A DNA stretch of 64,000 nucleotides from Mercurialis annua (GCF_937616625.2 NC_065573.1:12787001-12851000); one strand, 5' to 3'. Counted from the first letter of the stretch, positions 1 through 12,610 are shown. Notes: a model not told the origin generated them from the letters alone. Made by a program: numbers and translations.

Positions 1-2954
1 ATCCTGCTTCGGCTATCAAAAATGTTTTTAAAACAGTCTGACCTCTAAACAAAGTTGAAATTCTTAATTTTCGAAATGTCGTCTACAACTTTTATTTGGG
101 TCTCGGACTGAGATTAGCACCCGAAGGTGTCGGAAACTAGCCTGGAAGTTGATACTTTGGACTGTTCTAAAACTGCAGGGCAGTTTATGCAGTATAATGT
201 TCTTGTTCATACGAACCCTTTAGAGGATGAATTAGAAGAAACTTAAACTTAGACAATCACAGATAGCATCCTTAAGTTTCTGTAACAACAAACAGAACTT
301 AATTTGGAGTTACATAACTCAATATATTTCCCTCGTAATATGGTTGTTTTGCATAACAATTTTCTGCAATACGTCAAACTAGTTTACGTCGATTCAATTC
401 GTAACTTATTACGCAACGAGACCAATAACCTATCAAAACCATGCTTTAACAGCAACACAATCCACACATTTTACTTCATCAAAACACTTATAATCCATGA
501 CTAAAACATTTCAAACTCTCTTCGGCATGAATTATGTCTAGGCCAAACCTACCATTCAAATTTCAATTAGGTTATCACTCCAATCGCAACTTTTATTCAG
601 CCCTTGAGCACTCATAACAAGCATGAAATCAATCATAGTTCAGCCCCTATACTTCCTCATAAACATAAAAATTCAAGTCTCAAACACCATTCAAAACACC
701 TAGGCATAGACTGCACAATTTGGCCGAATCTCATTGTCATTTTTCAATCAAGTTTCCAACAAACATTTCTCAATCAATCTTGACTCAAAATCAGCCATAA
801 CAACTCATAACCAATGCCTATATTCATCAATTGAATCTCATATAATCATCATAACATAGGGGCTGAATGTCCTTCACCTGTCTCATTTCAAAATTCCAAT
901 CAAAACAACACATATTCATCAACTACAGTCATCAATAATCAAACATCATGAATGCTATAACAATACCGAATGCACATGCCAAGTTTATCATCCAAATTAT
1001 TCAATTACAACTTATCAAATTTCTGAAATTCCTTACCTTGATGGTTGTCTCTTGGCCGAAGGTTCCAAGATTCAATTCATCATCACAAATCCTCCATGAA
1101 AGCTTATGAATACCTTACACAAACAATTAAACAAAATTCCCAATTATACCTCAAAATCCTAGAATTTATTAAGCTTAATTCACCAAATTCATCAATGTAA
1201 TCCTTAAATTACTTACTTTATCTTACTGACTTTTAGCTTAGGATCAATTTGCTTCAAGAATTTTAAGGTTTGGTGAAGAATCATGAGTTTGGCAGCAAAG
1301 GGGGAGGGTTCGGCCATTCTTGGCAAAAATGAGAGAAAATGAAGTTTTTCTTATCTATGATGATGATGGAAAAAGCCTTCTTAAGCAAGTTGTTGGCTAA
1401 AAGTCCACTTTGGCTCAAAACGGTTAATTTGCACTTTACTTAAATTCCCGATTAACCGTCGTGCTTAACTTTTCAAACCACCTCAGCAATCCGTTTTCCG
1501 ATTAATTCTTGATTTTCTTAAATTATAATTGGCTAAAAATTCATTTTAGCTCAAAGGGCTAAATTGTAATTTAACATGTATCCTTAATTAATCGTCGAGT
1601 TTACCTTCAAAACGATTTTGCAATTTTATTAAACTTTGATGATAGCTTATTAATAATATTTCACGGATCTTGGCGTGAAAATTATTTGATCGGGCTTTCC
1701 AATTTATTTATTTTAGGGGTATTTCTATTAAATAGCACCACCTTTAGCCTTTTTTGCAATTTAAGCACATACTACAAAGTGTCTCAATTGTTAGCCCAAA
1801 CTTTCCAATCCTTTTAATTATTAGCACAGGTCGTATTTCCGGCATCTGAAATCCCACGTGGCTCGCCGGATTGCCTCGTCAGCGCCAGCGTGGCATTTTT
1901 TATGCGACGTCGTTTTGGATTATTCCTACCAAATAACACGAACTACCATTTTGTCTCAAATATTAGCACAACTTTTCAAATATTTTTAAATTTTAGCCTA
2001 AAACCTGTTTCCGGCTATTGGAATCATATGCGCACATTTAAGAATAATTAGTGTCGTTTCACGTGTTTCACACGTGGCTCGCAGTGTGATTCGTCAAATT
2101 ATTAAATAATATTTAAAATAATAGTTAATTAGGAATAGTTTATCATATATAATACTTTGGATGATTAATTTAATAGTTTAACGTTTTAAATTGATAATAA
2201 AATTTTATAATTATAAAGAATTTAAATAAAAAAATCAAATAATAATTAAAATATTAATTTATTAGAAGTAGTTTAACTTATTTAGAATTTTATATGATTT
2301 ACATATAATTAAAATAGTAATTTTTAAATATTTAAAATAGTTTATTTTAATATAGTAGTTTAATTTAATTAGTACTCTAAATTAGCTTAGCATATTAGTT
2401 TATTTTAGTTAGTACTCTTTTTTTAATAATTATCTCAATATAGCCTAAACAGGTTTTAGGCTAAAATTTAAAAATATTTGAAAGGTTGTGCTAATATTTG
2501 AGACAAAATGGTAGTTCGTGTTATTTGGTAGGAATAATCCAAAACGACGTCGCTAAAGAAAGCCACGCTGGCGCTGACGAGGCAATCCGGCGAGCCACGT
2601 GGAATTTCAGATGCCGGAAATGCGACCTGTGCTAATAATTAAAAGGATCGGAAAGTTTGGGCTAACAATTGAGACACTTTGTAGTATGTGCTTAAATTGC
2701 AAAAAACGCTAAAGGTAGTGCTATTTAATAGGAATACCCCTTTATTTTATTTTATTTCCTTTCTTTCTAATCCCGCTTAAATCCAATGTAACGCATAATA
2801 ATTTTTTGCTTAAATTGTTATTTTACGATAACTTTGATAGATCCACTTTGGTCTAAATCCTTATTATCCAATCTTAATCTGATATTCTCATTCTTAATCC
2901 TCACGATTTTGTCTCGTGGCACTATACGTAATACCTAAAAATTTAGGTTACTAC
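1..2954 (-). mobile_element. Gypsy-type LTR (partial, left end outside window), interrupted by a Mutator element
   Basis: Non-coding, AT-rich sequence with no long reading frame. Read on the minus strand it would begin at 2,954 with TGTAGTAACCTAAA, comparable to the TGTAATACCC and TGTAATATCC starts of the LTRs that begin at 38,815 and 58,765. The zone around 1,640-1,700 and 2,750-2,940 follows the same order of motifs as the start of the LTR at 58,765, including a related stretch with 'cggatcttggcgtgaaaattatt'-like wording. The 1,716-2,740 Mutator element is inserted in it. The other LTR end is not in the window, so a solo LTR cannot be told from a complete element. No palindrome array like those of the LTRs further right was seen here. 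Confidence 0.45.
1716..2740. mobile_element. Mutator-type foldback element with 292-bp inverted arms
   Basis: Two nearly identical inverted arms, 1,716-2,007 and 2,450-2,740, begin GGGGTATTTCTATTAAATAG on each strand. They flank a 442-bp AT-rich core. A perfect 9-bp target duplication, TTTATTTTA, is present at 1,707-1,715 and 2,741-2,749; 9 bp is the usual length for the Mutator superfamily. There is no transposase inside, so it is non-autonomous. The first part of the core (from about 2,048) is related to the repeat at 12,831-13,342, which suggests the element picked up or was invaded by that repeat. Confidence 0.9.
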
Positions 2955-2955
2955 A

Positions 2956-3172
2956 ATGGTATCGCATGGTAAGACCCTACTTTTTGTACATCGTTTTTAG
3001 ACAGTGTTCCATGTATGTTAACGCTTAGAGCGCTTACGCAAAGTTTTATGAATTACCGTATTGTTTAAATAAATCGCAAAAAAATTGACAAATTTTTAGG
3101 TTTGCTACGGGTTTCGGAGCTAACACTCTCATTCTCTAGCGCCGGTTACGGCTCGAGATTTCGGGTCATGAC
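2956..3172 (+). mobile_element. 3' end fragment of a gypsy LTR, plus orientation
   Basis: The segment ends ...GGCTCGAGATTTCGGGTCATGACA. It is the plus-strand equivalent of the LTR end seen in reverse at 36,351 (TATCACGACCC...GAGCC) and at 63,709, including the 'gctacgggttt-ggagctaacactc' and 'ctagcgccggtta' words. It lies head-to-head with the minus-oriented LTR to its left. The rest of this LTR is missing or displaced. Confidence 0.6.
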
Positions 3173-3925
3173 ACAAAGAGGACTTAATTGTGCCTAAAAA
3201 GGGTAAAAAGGCTGATAAGCACTTTTGTGAAAACTATGAGGTTTTTTTGTACCTTTTGCCTTTTTAAAACAAATGGACATATCTGTGTCGAGGAATGAAT
3301 ATGTATCATTTATCATATATTCTAGTTTCAACAGTAGATATTCTTCATTTTCTTATGAAAATGTTTCTAGTTTTCCAACTTAAATTAAGAGGTTAATGAT
3401 TTTTTTTATTCTTTTTTTCACTACGTTTTCATTTTATTTTATTCTCTAGTCTATTTTGTTAACCTTTTTTAAAAACATTACAGTGATTGCGAGGCATTTG
3501 TTTATTTATTCGTGGAGTATTTGATTCATGGCAAGCCTATTCTTTCGTCATTTTCGCTAGATATCATAACCGGCTTTGTTAAATTTTGGTTAAATATGGG
3601 AGGTGGAAGACAGAAAACAGTTATATAAGTGATGCTGAAGGAACTGTCCAGTTTTGAAGAGAATTGAGGAAGAATAATATTTTTAAATAGGTTTTTTTTA
3701 ATTTGCGAACTCTTGTGTTGGTTTTATTTTAATTATTTTGTTTATTTTATATGTTAGGATGATTTAAATCTTTATTTGAATTATTTTTGGTGTTTTTTCA
3801 TATTGTTTTGAGTACTTGACTCTGATAATTTCTTTATCTAATTCAGTTATTTAGAATAAAAAAATTATTTTTGTTGTTCTTAATAGAATTACTAATATCA
3901 TATTAACAAGTTATCAACATATTGA
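3173..3925. other. Spacer without recognisable gene
   Basis: AT-rich sequence with poly-T tracts and no long open frame, terminal repeat or RNA gene that I can support. It separates the gypsy LTR fragments from the next inverted-repeat element. Confidence 0.5.
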
Positions 3926-5181
3926 CGAACAAAGGATCATTTCACCCCCTCAACTTGGCACGAAGTATCAAAAAAGTCTAAGTTCGTAAAATTAGATCAC
4001 TTTTCCCCTGTATTTGGCAAAACCGGATCAATTTCACCCTTCTGACAAAAAAAGAGAGTGTGTTTGCCAAATTAAAAGAATTAACTTTAATTAACCCTAA
4101 TTAACACTAATTGATATACCAATTAGTTCAGATTAATTCAAACACTAAATAACAAAAAGTTAAGGACTTCTTTTACCTTTTTTCCTATTTAACTCAATTT
4201 AACTCCAATTAATTAAACATAATTATTCCTAATTAATAATTAATCTAATAACCCTATTTACTTATAAACTCTCCTTCTCCCTACCTTCTACTACCATACT
4301 GCAGCCACCATCACCAACCATTACCGTCACCAGTAATCACAATCGTCTCTATACCGTAGCCTTTACCATCAGCCGCCTTTCACTATCGTTTGTTAATTGC
4401 AGGAACCGGAGAAGCTGGGACCATAACCGTCGTCACTGCACCTGTATAACGATGAACCAGTACAAACACCATTGTTGAACTAGTAGAGACCATCGCTCTC
4501 CGTCTTCATTTCTTTCTCTTTGAATTTTTTGGGAAAAATTGAAATACAAGCAAGAAAACCCACAACAAAATGTAAAAACAAACAATCCTTCATCATCTTT
4601 AACAATTTTCGCTTAAGGGTGGAAATGAAAGACCGTCGGCGGGTTTGAAAAGAAGCGGCGATGAAAGTTGCTGGGTCTGTAGAAGACGAAGGAACCCAGT
4701 TGCTCCTGTTGGTTTGTTTCTTCCTCAAAACGAAGAAATGAACGATTTTTTGGCCGGAAGAGTTTGTGTTCACTTTGATTCGATGAGTTCAGGCGACGAC
4801 GATGGACATCGACGGTCGGCAGCGATGAGAAGAAGAAAAACGAAGGAGAAGGGAAAGGTTATAATGAAATGGAAGAAGTGCATTATAACCCTTACAGTTT
4901 TATTTAAAATTGATAGGATTTTTGAAGTTTTGAAATTGTAAAAATTAAATTGTTAATTAAAATCATTGAGTACTGATTTAAAGAATTAAATAGAATTTAT
5001 GGACCGTTTTAACTTTTTGCCATAAAAAACCGGAGAGTGTGTTCACTCTCTGAAATGGGAGTGGGGGAGGGGGAATTTGATACGTTTTGGCCAAGTTCAG
5101 GGTAAAAGTGATCCATTTTCACGAACTTGGACTTTATTGATATTTCGTGCCAAGTTGAGGGGGTGAAATGATCATTTGTTC
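3926..5181. mobile_element. Non-autonomous inverted-repeat DNA transposon (Mutator-like)
   Basis: The ends mirror each other for about 75 bp: GAACAAAGGATCATTTCACC at the left and, read on the other strand, GAACAAATGATCATTTCACC at the right, followed by matching 'ccctcaacttggcacga' wording. The flanks carry ACATATTGA (3,917-3,925) and ACATATTGT (5,182-5,190), an 8-9 bp duplication with one late mismatch. The core holds short overlapping frames on both strands but no transposase domain. A second inverted pair (around 4,050 and 5,030, AGAGAGTGTGTT) lies just inside the ends. Mutator-type by TSD length; hAT (8 bp) cannot be excluded. Confidence 0.8.
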
Positions 5182-5486
5182 ACATATTGTCAACATGATA
5201 TCAACATTGAATGCTGATTTAATCAACATGTTTGTAAAATGAGAACAATGATTGATTTAAGTGAGAACTTATCAACATATCAACAACATGTCAACAACTC
5301 ATCAACATAGCAGTTTATGAGCAACTTAAATTTTCTTTTAATGATTGAAATTTCAATATGTTATCAACAATATATTAACAACATGTCAACATAAAATTAA
5401 AAATTTCAGTCAGATTTCTAATTGTTTTATAAAATATATAAAATTCAATCACAATACGTTTATTTCATATAAATAAATCTGTCATT
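5182..5486. repeat. Degenerate ATCAACA-rich repeat tract
   Basis: The short word ATCAACA(T/A) or TCAACATG recurs many times between about 5,184 and 5,400, and again near 5,955-5,995 within the transposase remnant. It is AT-rich and non-coding. It abuts the 3' end of the MULE transposase remnant and may be its 3' flank. Confidence 0.4.
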
Positions 5487-6583
5487 AATAATAATCATCC
5501 TCAGCATGTTTTTTATTGTGACTCGTCTTCTTGCAAATTGTGCATTTATTTTTTAATCTTTTTTCGTGTCCTGCCAATATGTGTTTCTTCTTCGGTCTGC
5601 CGGATTTTGTTCTTGATTCAAGAGGCAGCACGATTACATTTTTTTACTTCTTGCGGGGTATTCCATGTTGAATTGTTCGTCATTGGATATACTATGTGGC
5701 CGTACGTGTTGACGTATGTCTCCTTCATGTAGTACTTAGAACAATATAGCAAAGGATCCTTGCTGTATTTTCTTATTACGGCAACTGCATGTGCGCATGG
5801 TATTTTATCTGTTTGAAATATTCTACAGTAGCATGTCCATGAGTCTAAATTGACCGAGAAGGGCGTTTTATTTTAGTGACAGTATATACATTGTCATTTG
5901 TAGGGCTGACCTGATAACAAAGAATTCAGTTAGGAAATCAATGTTTGTTCATTCACATCAACATGATATCAACAACAACTCGACAACATATCAATAATTC
6001 ACTAACTTTAAAAATAGGTATACCTTTAGATGCATAGATCTTATGTAGCTTTCATTCAATATTTCTTCAGCTACACTTACTGTATCTATCTTTAATGATC
6101 TTCCACAAATTATAATTGCATGAGTCCAATTTTGCACAAGCGAACATGGAAACTCGAGCATCGTCGTTATGGACAGTTCTCTTGCAACTATGTTTGTTGC
6201 AAATAAGAACTCGGCAATATTTGAAATCATTATTGAATACTTATTGCTGGTGGGATAGATTGTTGTCCATTTTTTGAAACCGAATTCATTGAGGTACTCT
6301 CTTATCTTCGGGTCAAATTTATCAAGTTCTTCCATTTGGTTTTTATACTGCTTAAGTGTATAAGCTTTGGCTGCCCCAAAAAATATTCTCTGATTTCACC
6401 TTTCGCTCTTCTATATTTTTCTTTGACATTGTTAAAAAAATGGTAAGTACAGATCTCATGATGTGCTTCCGAGAATACCTTTTCGATTGCTTTGTGAATA
6501 ATGTCATGTCGATCTGAGATGATGCACATTCCCTCTCTCACCCCGAATGTTTCTCTAACTTTGTTAAAAAAAACCACTCCCAT
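5487..6583 (-). pseudogene. MULE (Mutator-like) transposase remnant, C-terminal half
   Basis: Minus-strand frames in sequence give three parts of a MuDR-type transposase. The first (6,302-6,583) has the transposase-core wording ISDRHDIIHKAIEKVFSEAHH followed by a C-x2-H motif (CTYHFF). The second (5,991-6,335) is the region after the catalytic core. The third (about 5,780-5,870) is a SWIM zinc finger with spacing C-x-C-x(n)-C-x-H (CYCRIF...IPCAHAVA), followed near 5,560-5,487 by a GRPKKKHI linker and a CTICKKTSHNKKH zinc knuckle that ends at a TAA at 5,487. The parts are in different frames, and an ATCAACA-rich stretch interrupts them, so the gene is broken. The upstream DNA-binding domain was not found. 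In an active element the protein would cut and join DNA at the terminal repeats in the nucleus. Confidence 0.8.
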
Positions 6584-6631
6584 GAAGCATCATTTTAAGA
6601 ATCAACAACACAAAATACAAGAGGAAAAAAT

Positions 6632-6826
6632 TTATTTGATGCATCTTAAGTTGCTGCCGTCTTCGACATCTTCGGCCGATTTAAACACAGCAATGCATCT
6701 GCTCTTCATTTGGGTCATAACATCTAAATGTTCGCCCCAGTTTTCAGTAAATTGGCTGCTTGCCTCAGTCGATGAGTTGCCCATTGTAAGCACATGAATA
6801 TCTTCGCCTTCACTGTCCGAATCCAA
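6632..6826 (-). pseudogene. Short frame between transposase and Lys-rich ORF, unrecognised
   Basis: A 64-residue minus-strand frame rich in acidic and Ser/Thr residues (MDSDSEGEDIHVL...). Position and orientation suggest it once belonged to the coding unit of the MULE remnant just downstream, perhaps its N-terminal part. I do not recognise a domain. Confidence 0.3.
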
Positions 6827-6927
6827 AAATTCTTGGATCTTTGCTGTAACATCATTTCCTTCGACCGAGGCGGCGGTAGGAATCTGCCAAGTTTTTCCAC
6901 AATAAAAATCAGCTGCTAGGCGAGCTA

Positions 6928-7395
6928 TCAGTAAAATTGAAAGATAAGTGAAATACCTTGTGAGCAGGTTGTTTCGTCGTTCTTTCTTTCAAATTCAGCA
7001 ATTCTGGAGCCAGGGGCGACAAGAGTTTTAAAACAGTCATACTTGCCATAATTTTGTGACACATTCGGCGTTGGTGTGTGTTGCGAATTGGTAGCAAGAG
7101 AAATTAGGGTGTTATCGCCCTCCTCGCCGAGGTGAGAATCGCCTACTGTCTGTGTGTCACCTTTGGAAGACAAGTTGCAGCTCTGAGATAGTGTTAGCAC
7201 TTGGGATGTAGTTACACCTGGCTGTGGATCGAACATGTAAGAACCTCGCGGTTTTACTCGTACTTTCTTGGACTTCGACTCCTTGGCAGCTGGTTGTTTT
7301 TTAGCAGGTCTTTTCTTTTTGTCTTTCTTCGCTGAAGGATTCTCCTCGCCCTCGCTATCAAAGTTGTCGCCTTTTCTCAAAATAAGGAACACCAA
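6928..7395 (-). pseudogene. Lys/Ser-rich hypothetical frame of transposon origin
   Basis: A 155-codon minus-strand frame. The N-terminal half is highly basic (KKDKKKRPAKKQPAAKESK), resembling nuclear-localisation or disordered linker sequence. The C-terminal half is Ser/Thr/Gln-rich. It lies between the plant-mobile-domain remnant and the MULE remnant, all on the same strand, and could be the degenerate tail of the former or the head of the latter. No catalytic motif was seen. Confidence 0.4.
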
Positions 7396-7698
7396 CTAAA
7401 AGAAAAAAGGATAATCAGGATAAAAGGCGATTATTGAAGAAAAAAGAAATATGTCATGACCAGGTATCCTATGATAACCAACGCGAATTAACTCGTTAAT
7501 TAAATCTTCGCAAGGAGGGCATCAGATTCCAGTGTAAGTGACCCCTTTGTCAGTTAAGTCCGATTTTGGTTTTTTAGTTTTCTTTTCCTTAGGTTTTTTA
7601 TAGGAGCGGCAGTTGACATATTACACTTTGGAACGGGGGGACTTTTATACTTGAACTTAGGGAGAATTTTTTCTAGAAAGAACTCGTAAGGAAAGTTA

Positions 7699-9415
7699 TT
7701 ATATTTTTCTTCCCATATTTTGTCCCATTTTTTTATAAAAGTTAGCCCGAGCTATTCTCCTATGTTCTTGCATCCTAAGATTCATGCCTGGACCATCTAA
7801 AGGGTGGGTCGTATTTGAATTTGTAAAAGCGTTTAAAACGGGAAATTTTGAAGAGATGAATGAGATTATCTGTGAAGGTTTGTTGTTTGGGGGCCTGCAA
7901 AAGAAATAAATCGGCATGAGTAGGTTTTCGGCTTAATGGAGGTAAATCAAAATTATGAAGGGAAAGAATTTCTTGGAGCGACAAATCAAAAGATGTTTGG
8001 ACGATTGAAATCCACCAACTAGTAAATTCTGGGGTACAACTGGGATTGGAACTAGGGCGAGATAATTCGGATATGGTAGGAAGGTAGGCTTTGTTAAGGC
8101 AAGAGATGTATTGAAGGTAAGAATAATTTTCAAAAGATGCTCTACGGGTCTCGTGATTATTGAAGGTGATCAATAAAGGACAGGGAATGCCTTGGCAGAG
8201 GCCAAATTATCGAGACACGTAGTTCAGACAGTAAGGTTTAACCCCACTTCGGTCATATTCCAACCCGGCGATCAGATTTCTTGACTTCAGGGCACTTCCC
8301 CAATATGGCCCTCCAAGTTTCAGCCGAGGATCGGCCCTTGTTTCTTCTGTGTCTTCACTATCCCACCCGGCGAAAAGCCAAGACGGAGGAAAGTCAGATG
8401 GAGAGCCGAGCAAAATAAGTCAAGGGACCGCACGGCGTGGTTGTTGAAGACTTGCAAAACTTCAAGTATGTGTGAAAGGCGAGTCCCAGCGGATATCAAT
8501 TGGAGGCTGCAGAGTTTGCCTTTGATTTGTGGGCCGACTTCGAACAGTTCAGGAAAATAGAGGGCGAGCCATAGCTGGGTGTTCCAGAGAGGATCTCCTG
8601 GACATTTGAAGACCCGTCGAGCCTTGTGAGGTGATATATCGCCTAAAGAGCGGTAGAGATGAGCAAGTATGAATTCTCCCAAGTTTCATCGGCATCCTTC
8701 AGCGAGTACCGAGGCCAGCAAGAAGCAGCCTTGTGTTACTCTAAAAGACGATGTATATAGAATATACTTAGCCATGAGGAATACTAGAAAGGAGACATGT
8801 TCTCGTGATCTGGTTTGTAAGGATCTTCACCCATGAATTGTTTGACAAATGAGCCATGTCTTCTCTAAGACTTGGAGAGGACAAATTCAGGAATATCGGT
8901 AAACATGTTGGGGTTGATTCATTCGCCGTTGATGGGAACATTCAGTATAAGAGCGATATCCAGTAAGGTGATAGTCATGGGTCGGACTTGAAACAAAAGC
9001 AGTTGATGGCGCTGGACCAGTACAGAGAGGCCCCTATAATGCCTGGCGATTGGTCGGCTGGCTTTGCATAGTTCTATCAGGTCAAAGATGCTGATATCTA
9101 TCCATAATTGACGGTAATGAGGTGTTAGTCTGATCACCCAGTTTTGGAACCTAGTGTGTTTGATCGGACAGTTCCTGAAGGTGGTGCCGACCCAGACAGA
9201 TGAGTGATGGGGAAGGGTGAACCTAGGGGTAGCATCTTCATGATAAGGGGAGGCTAGGTCGCAAAGGTGGCTTGTCGAGGTGATAATAAGGCTGATGCAA
9301 ACTTGGTCGTTGCTAGCATCAACTATTACCTGAAATTCGGTGTTTGGGGCGGAGGATCAGATGTCGCCGATTTTGGCGGTGACTTGAGCGACGATGTCAT
9401 TGTTTGAGCAGCCAT
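7699..9415 (-). pseudogene. Plant mobile domain (PMD, aminotransferase-like) gene remnant
   Basis: Minus-strand fragments run from an ATG at 9,415. One contains the PMD hallmark around 8,919-9,137 (WIDISIF...FQVRPMTITLLDIALILN, matching the W...G.MTITL.D...LL.L.I.G pattern). A second (8,320-8,682) reads FILAHLYRSLGDISPHKARR. A third, near 8,210-7,775, keeps the RQFG/QGIPCP-type region and FTSWWISIVQTSF. Frames change between parts and there are internal stops, so it is not a working gene. PMD proteins occur both as host genes (MAIN/MAIL family) and as passengers in MULE and gypsy elements. The adjacent MULE remnant in the same orientation favours a transposon passenger. Confidence 0.7.
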
Positions 9416-11300
9416 GGTACCTGTATAGAGATCGCCCTGATTAGGCGAGAAACAAAAATATGAGATCAAAGGAAAAATAAGAGGCGAATGCTTACCAGAG
9501 GTCGACATTGCAGGGAGTTCGAGATTGCAAAGGAGAGAGAAAACTTCGGAAATTGCAGAGAGAGTAGATAATGAGAAAATGACTTGGTATTTTTCTTAAA
9601 AATGAAATCGAGGGAAGCCGAAGAGTTCATGGGATTAATGCGTGGCATCGTGAGAAACAGCTGGCATGACATGGCGCTCAGGAGGTACCGAACCGTCAAT
9701 AGATGCGCACCCCTGGGCTAAGGTCGAAATGGGTCATGGACCAACGGATGTGGGCCTTTAGAGGCAGAGAGGAACAAGCCCAAAATTGTTATTTCAGACT
9801 TGTTGGGGGCATTGTTTACACCGACCCAAAGAATGATATGGATCAGAGTTTTACGTGGGCTTATTTAGGGGTCAGGCCCGTGGAAAGCTTTTTTAGTTTT
9901 TTTATTTAGTTTTTTTATTTAGTAAATTGAGAGTTTAAGGCTCATTAGGATTATTCTTCTTTAAAAATATTAGTTAGACTTGGATTAGGAGTCTTGATTT
10001 TTTGTAGAGTTATAAATAGCTCAGATCTTTCATAAATTAATATCAACACATCAATCAATCAAAAATCAAGTTCGGTGTTTTTTTATCCCGCAATCCCCAT
10101 ATTGTTTTAACTTAAGAGTAGTTTTAACATTAATCTCGTCTGAGTTTCTTAACTCCCATATTGATATTGTTAGATTATTTGATTAAATATTTTAACCAAC
10201 AAAGTCCTGTGAATATCTTTTCACAAGTTTGTTAAAGCATCAAATCTCGAACCGATCCCGACTATAATTTCAAAAATTCGAGTCCGAATTATTTTCAAGC
10301 AAACAAAAACATAATAAACAGATTAAATCTTTCGAAATTCTAGAATTCATGTCAAAGCTTATATTATTATTATTATTTACTATTTATATATTATAGGACC
10401 CGAGTGGCCAATTCAACTGGGAGTAAGACAAAATTATTAGTTTGATTTAAAAGTTAAAGTGGAAGAGTTCTAAGTTGTTACATTTTAAGTTAGAAAAGAG
10501 AATGAGTAAACAATAGCCAATGACCATTTCTTTGTAGTAATCAACCATTGTTTATTAAACTATTATTGAGTTTCCAACAACATAATATACAAAAGGGAAG
10601 TAGTTTTGAAACCTTCAAAACACATACCATCAAAAGATAATAATTTTTGGCAGCAAATACCGCATTTTGTCTATATCAAAAGCACCAAAAAAAGTCAACC
10701 AATTTTTACATATCCTATTTCTTGGTTGGTCTGACCACATCAGCAACCAATTTCAGACAAGAAATAACTCGAAATTACCAATGAATTATAGCTCAAATAG
10801 TATAAGCCCTGTACAGTAAACTGTCAAAATTGTAGGTTCGATTGCTCTGACAAATATTCTCCCTTTTCAATTATCAAAAAAAAAAAACAACTCAAAATTA
10901 AGCATATTTGATTTAGTATAAATAAATTTGTATTGTAAATAGATTAACCTCTTTTTAACACGGTAAATTATATATCTAGACAAATAAAATGCACCAAATC
11001 TATTTAAATACGTTAAATAGTTTTAGTTATATAGTCATCACTTATATATCTCCTCCACAGCTATTAATGAATCTATTTTTATTGTATTAAACAAATTATT
11101 CAAATTATTAAATTGATTTAACATATCAATTTAGACAAATTTATTCAATAATGCATTTAATTAATCGTATTAGTACATATCATGAGTATAACCTCCTATA
11201 TTATAAACATGTCATGTTTGAATTTTATATATCAAACACAATTATTATCATATATATGTTTAACCTAATTGTATATTTAGACGAATGTAATCCATTTGTA
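9416..11300. other. AT-rich spacer, one possible TATA-like leader
   Basis: No supported gene. Around 10,009-10,020 a TATAAATAG box is followed by a leader-like tract (to about 10,080) of the kind seen in LTR or gene 5' regions, but no partner LTR or ORF was found. The remainder is AT-rich with homopolymer runs. Confidence 0.45.
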
Positions 11301-11304
11301 ATCT

Positions 11305-12610
11305 GCATGCATAATGGTTTAATACATCCTTTAACCTTTGAATTTATACTTATTTACTTATCTGACCCCTACATTTTTTGTTTAACGCATCACACCTCTA
11401 CACTTGTTAAATTGTCTATCTTAACCTTTGGAACGGAAATTGAGTCTCAAACACATTGACATGGCAAAAGAATTCTCATTAAAATACCAGTCAAACACAT
11501 AAACAAATGTATATAATTCAATACATCGTTTGACTCTTGAATTTGTACTAATTTATCAATCTAACACTTACCTTTTCATTTAACCATCACATCTCTGAAC
11601 TTGTTAAATTATCCCTCTTAATCCTTAAACTTAACTGTTTTAAATTTATTATAATTTACATTTCATTTTCAGCATATATTTAATTTAATTAATAAAAAAA
11701 CTTATAAATATTTTTTCATGCTTTACATACTAATTGTTTAACTAATATCGTTTTCTTTGTAAATATTATCAATTTTAATAAAAAAATAATTATACTTCAT
11801 TAAGTATTTATTTTCCTTGAATTTAATATTTATTTTAGTTTATTTTAATCTACGACTATAGTAGGATAAGATCCGGATGACTAGGCTACAGGTAACTCAA
11901 ATGGCCAGCCAAATTATTTTATTATCTTATTATATATATTTTATATGAAAAAAATAGAATAATCAGGTAATTAACATAAATAAATTATGATAATCATAAA
12001 ATAAAATTTACTAGATTAAATAAAAATAAAAAAATAATTAAAATAAACAAAATAAACAAAATAAATATTAACTTAAATGAATAATTTTTAATGAAGTATA
12101 ACTATTATTAGAATTTTATTAGAACTGGTAATGGATATAAAATAAATGCAAAATGAACAACATCAACTAAAAAAAATAGAGCATCGAAAAAATGAATATT
12201 TTATATAAAAATATTTTATTAATTAAATTAAATATATATTAAAATAAATTTAAGACTCAAATTCAATGATTAAAGAGGACTATTTAACAAGTTTATATGT
12301 GCAGTGAATTAAACAAAATATGCAAGGGTCATATAGATGAATTATTACAAGTTCAAAAGTCAAACGATGTATTAGAAATTTTGTAACCTTTAAATTCTAC
12401 CATAACGCTCCTTTTTTCTTTTGTAAATAGACGCGTATGCTAGTTGAACGAATAGAGGTCAAACATTAATGAAATTTTAAGTTTATAGAGTAAAAAAGAT
12501 AATTTAATTAGTTTAGAGATATAATGAGTTAAATAAAAAAATTAAAGAATAAATAAGCAAATGAATACAAGCTCTGAATTCAAACAATGGATTAAGTTTG
12601 CACAAATTGT
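11305..12610. repeat. Two nested inverted repeats (MITE within MITE)
   Basis: The outer arms are about 11,310-11,440 and 12,470-12,605. The inner arms are about 11,520-11,650 and 12,240-12,385. Both pairs share the same word order: '-aatccattgtttga-' or '-atacatcgtttgac-', then '-ttgaattt-tactaatttat-', then '-aacgcatcacacctct-'. The inner element is therefore probably a relative of the outer one that inserted into it. The core is extremely AT-rich. No transposase is present, and exact TSDs were not resolved. Confidence 0.65.

Noticed and set aside
4480..4941. Overlapping ~97-codon frames on both strands in the 3,926-5,181 element
   Set aside because: They lie in a non-autonomous transposon core, lack any recognisable domain, and overlap on opposite strands.
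9703..9909. Plus-strand frame of 68 codons
   Set aside because: No domain, next to PMD remnant on the other strand; composition is that of non-coding sequence.
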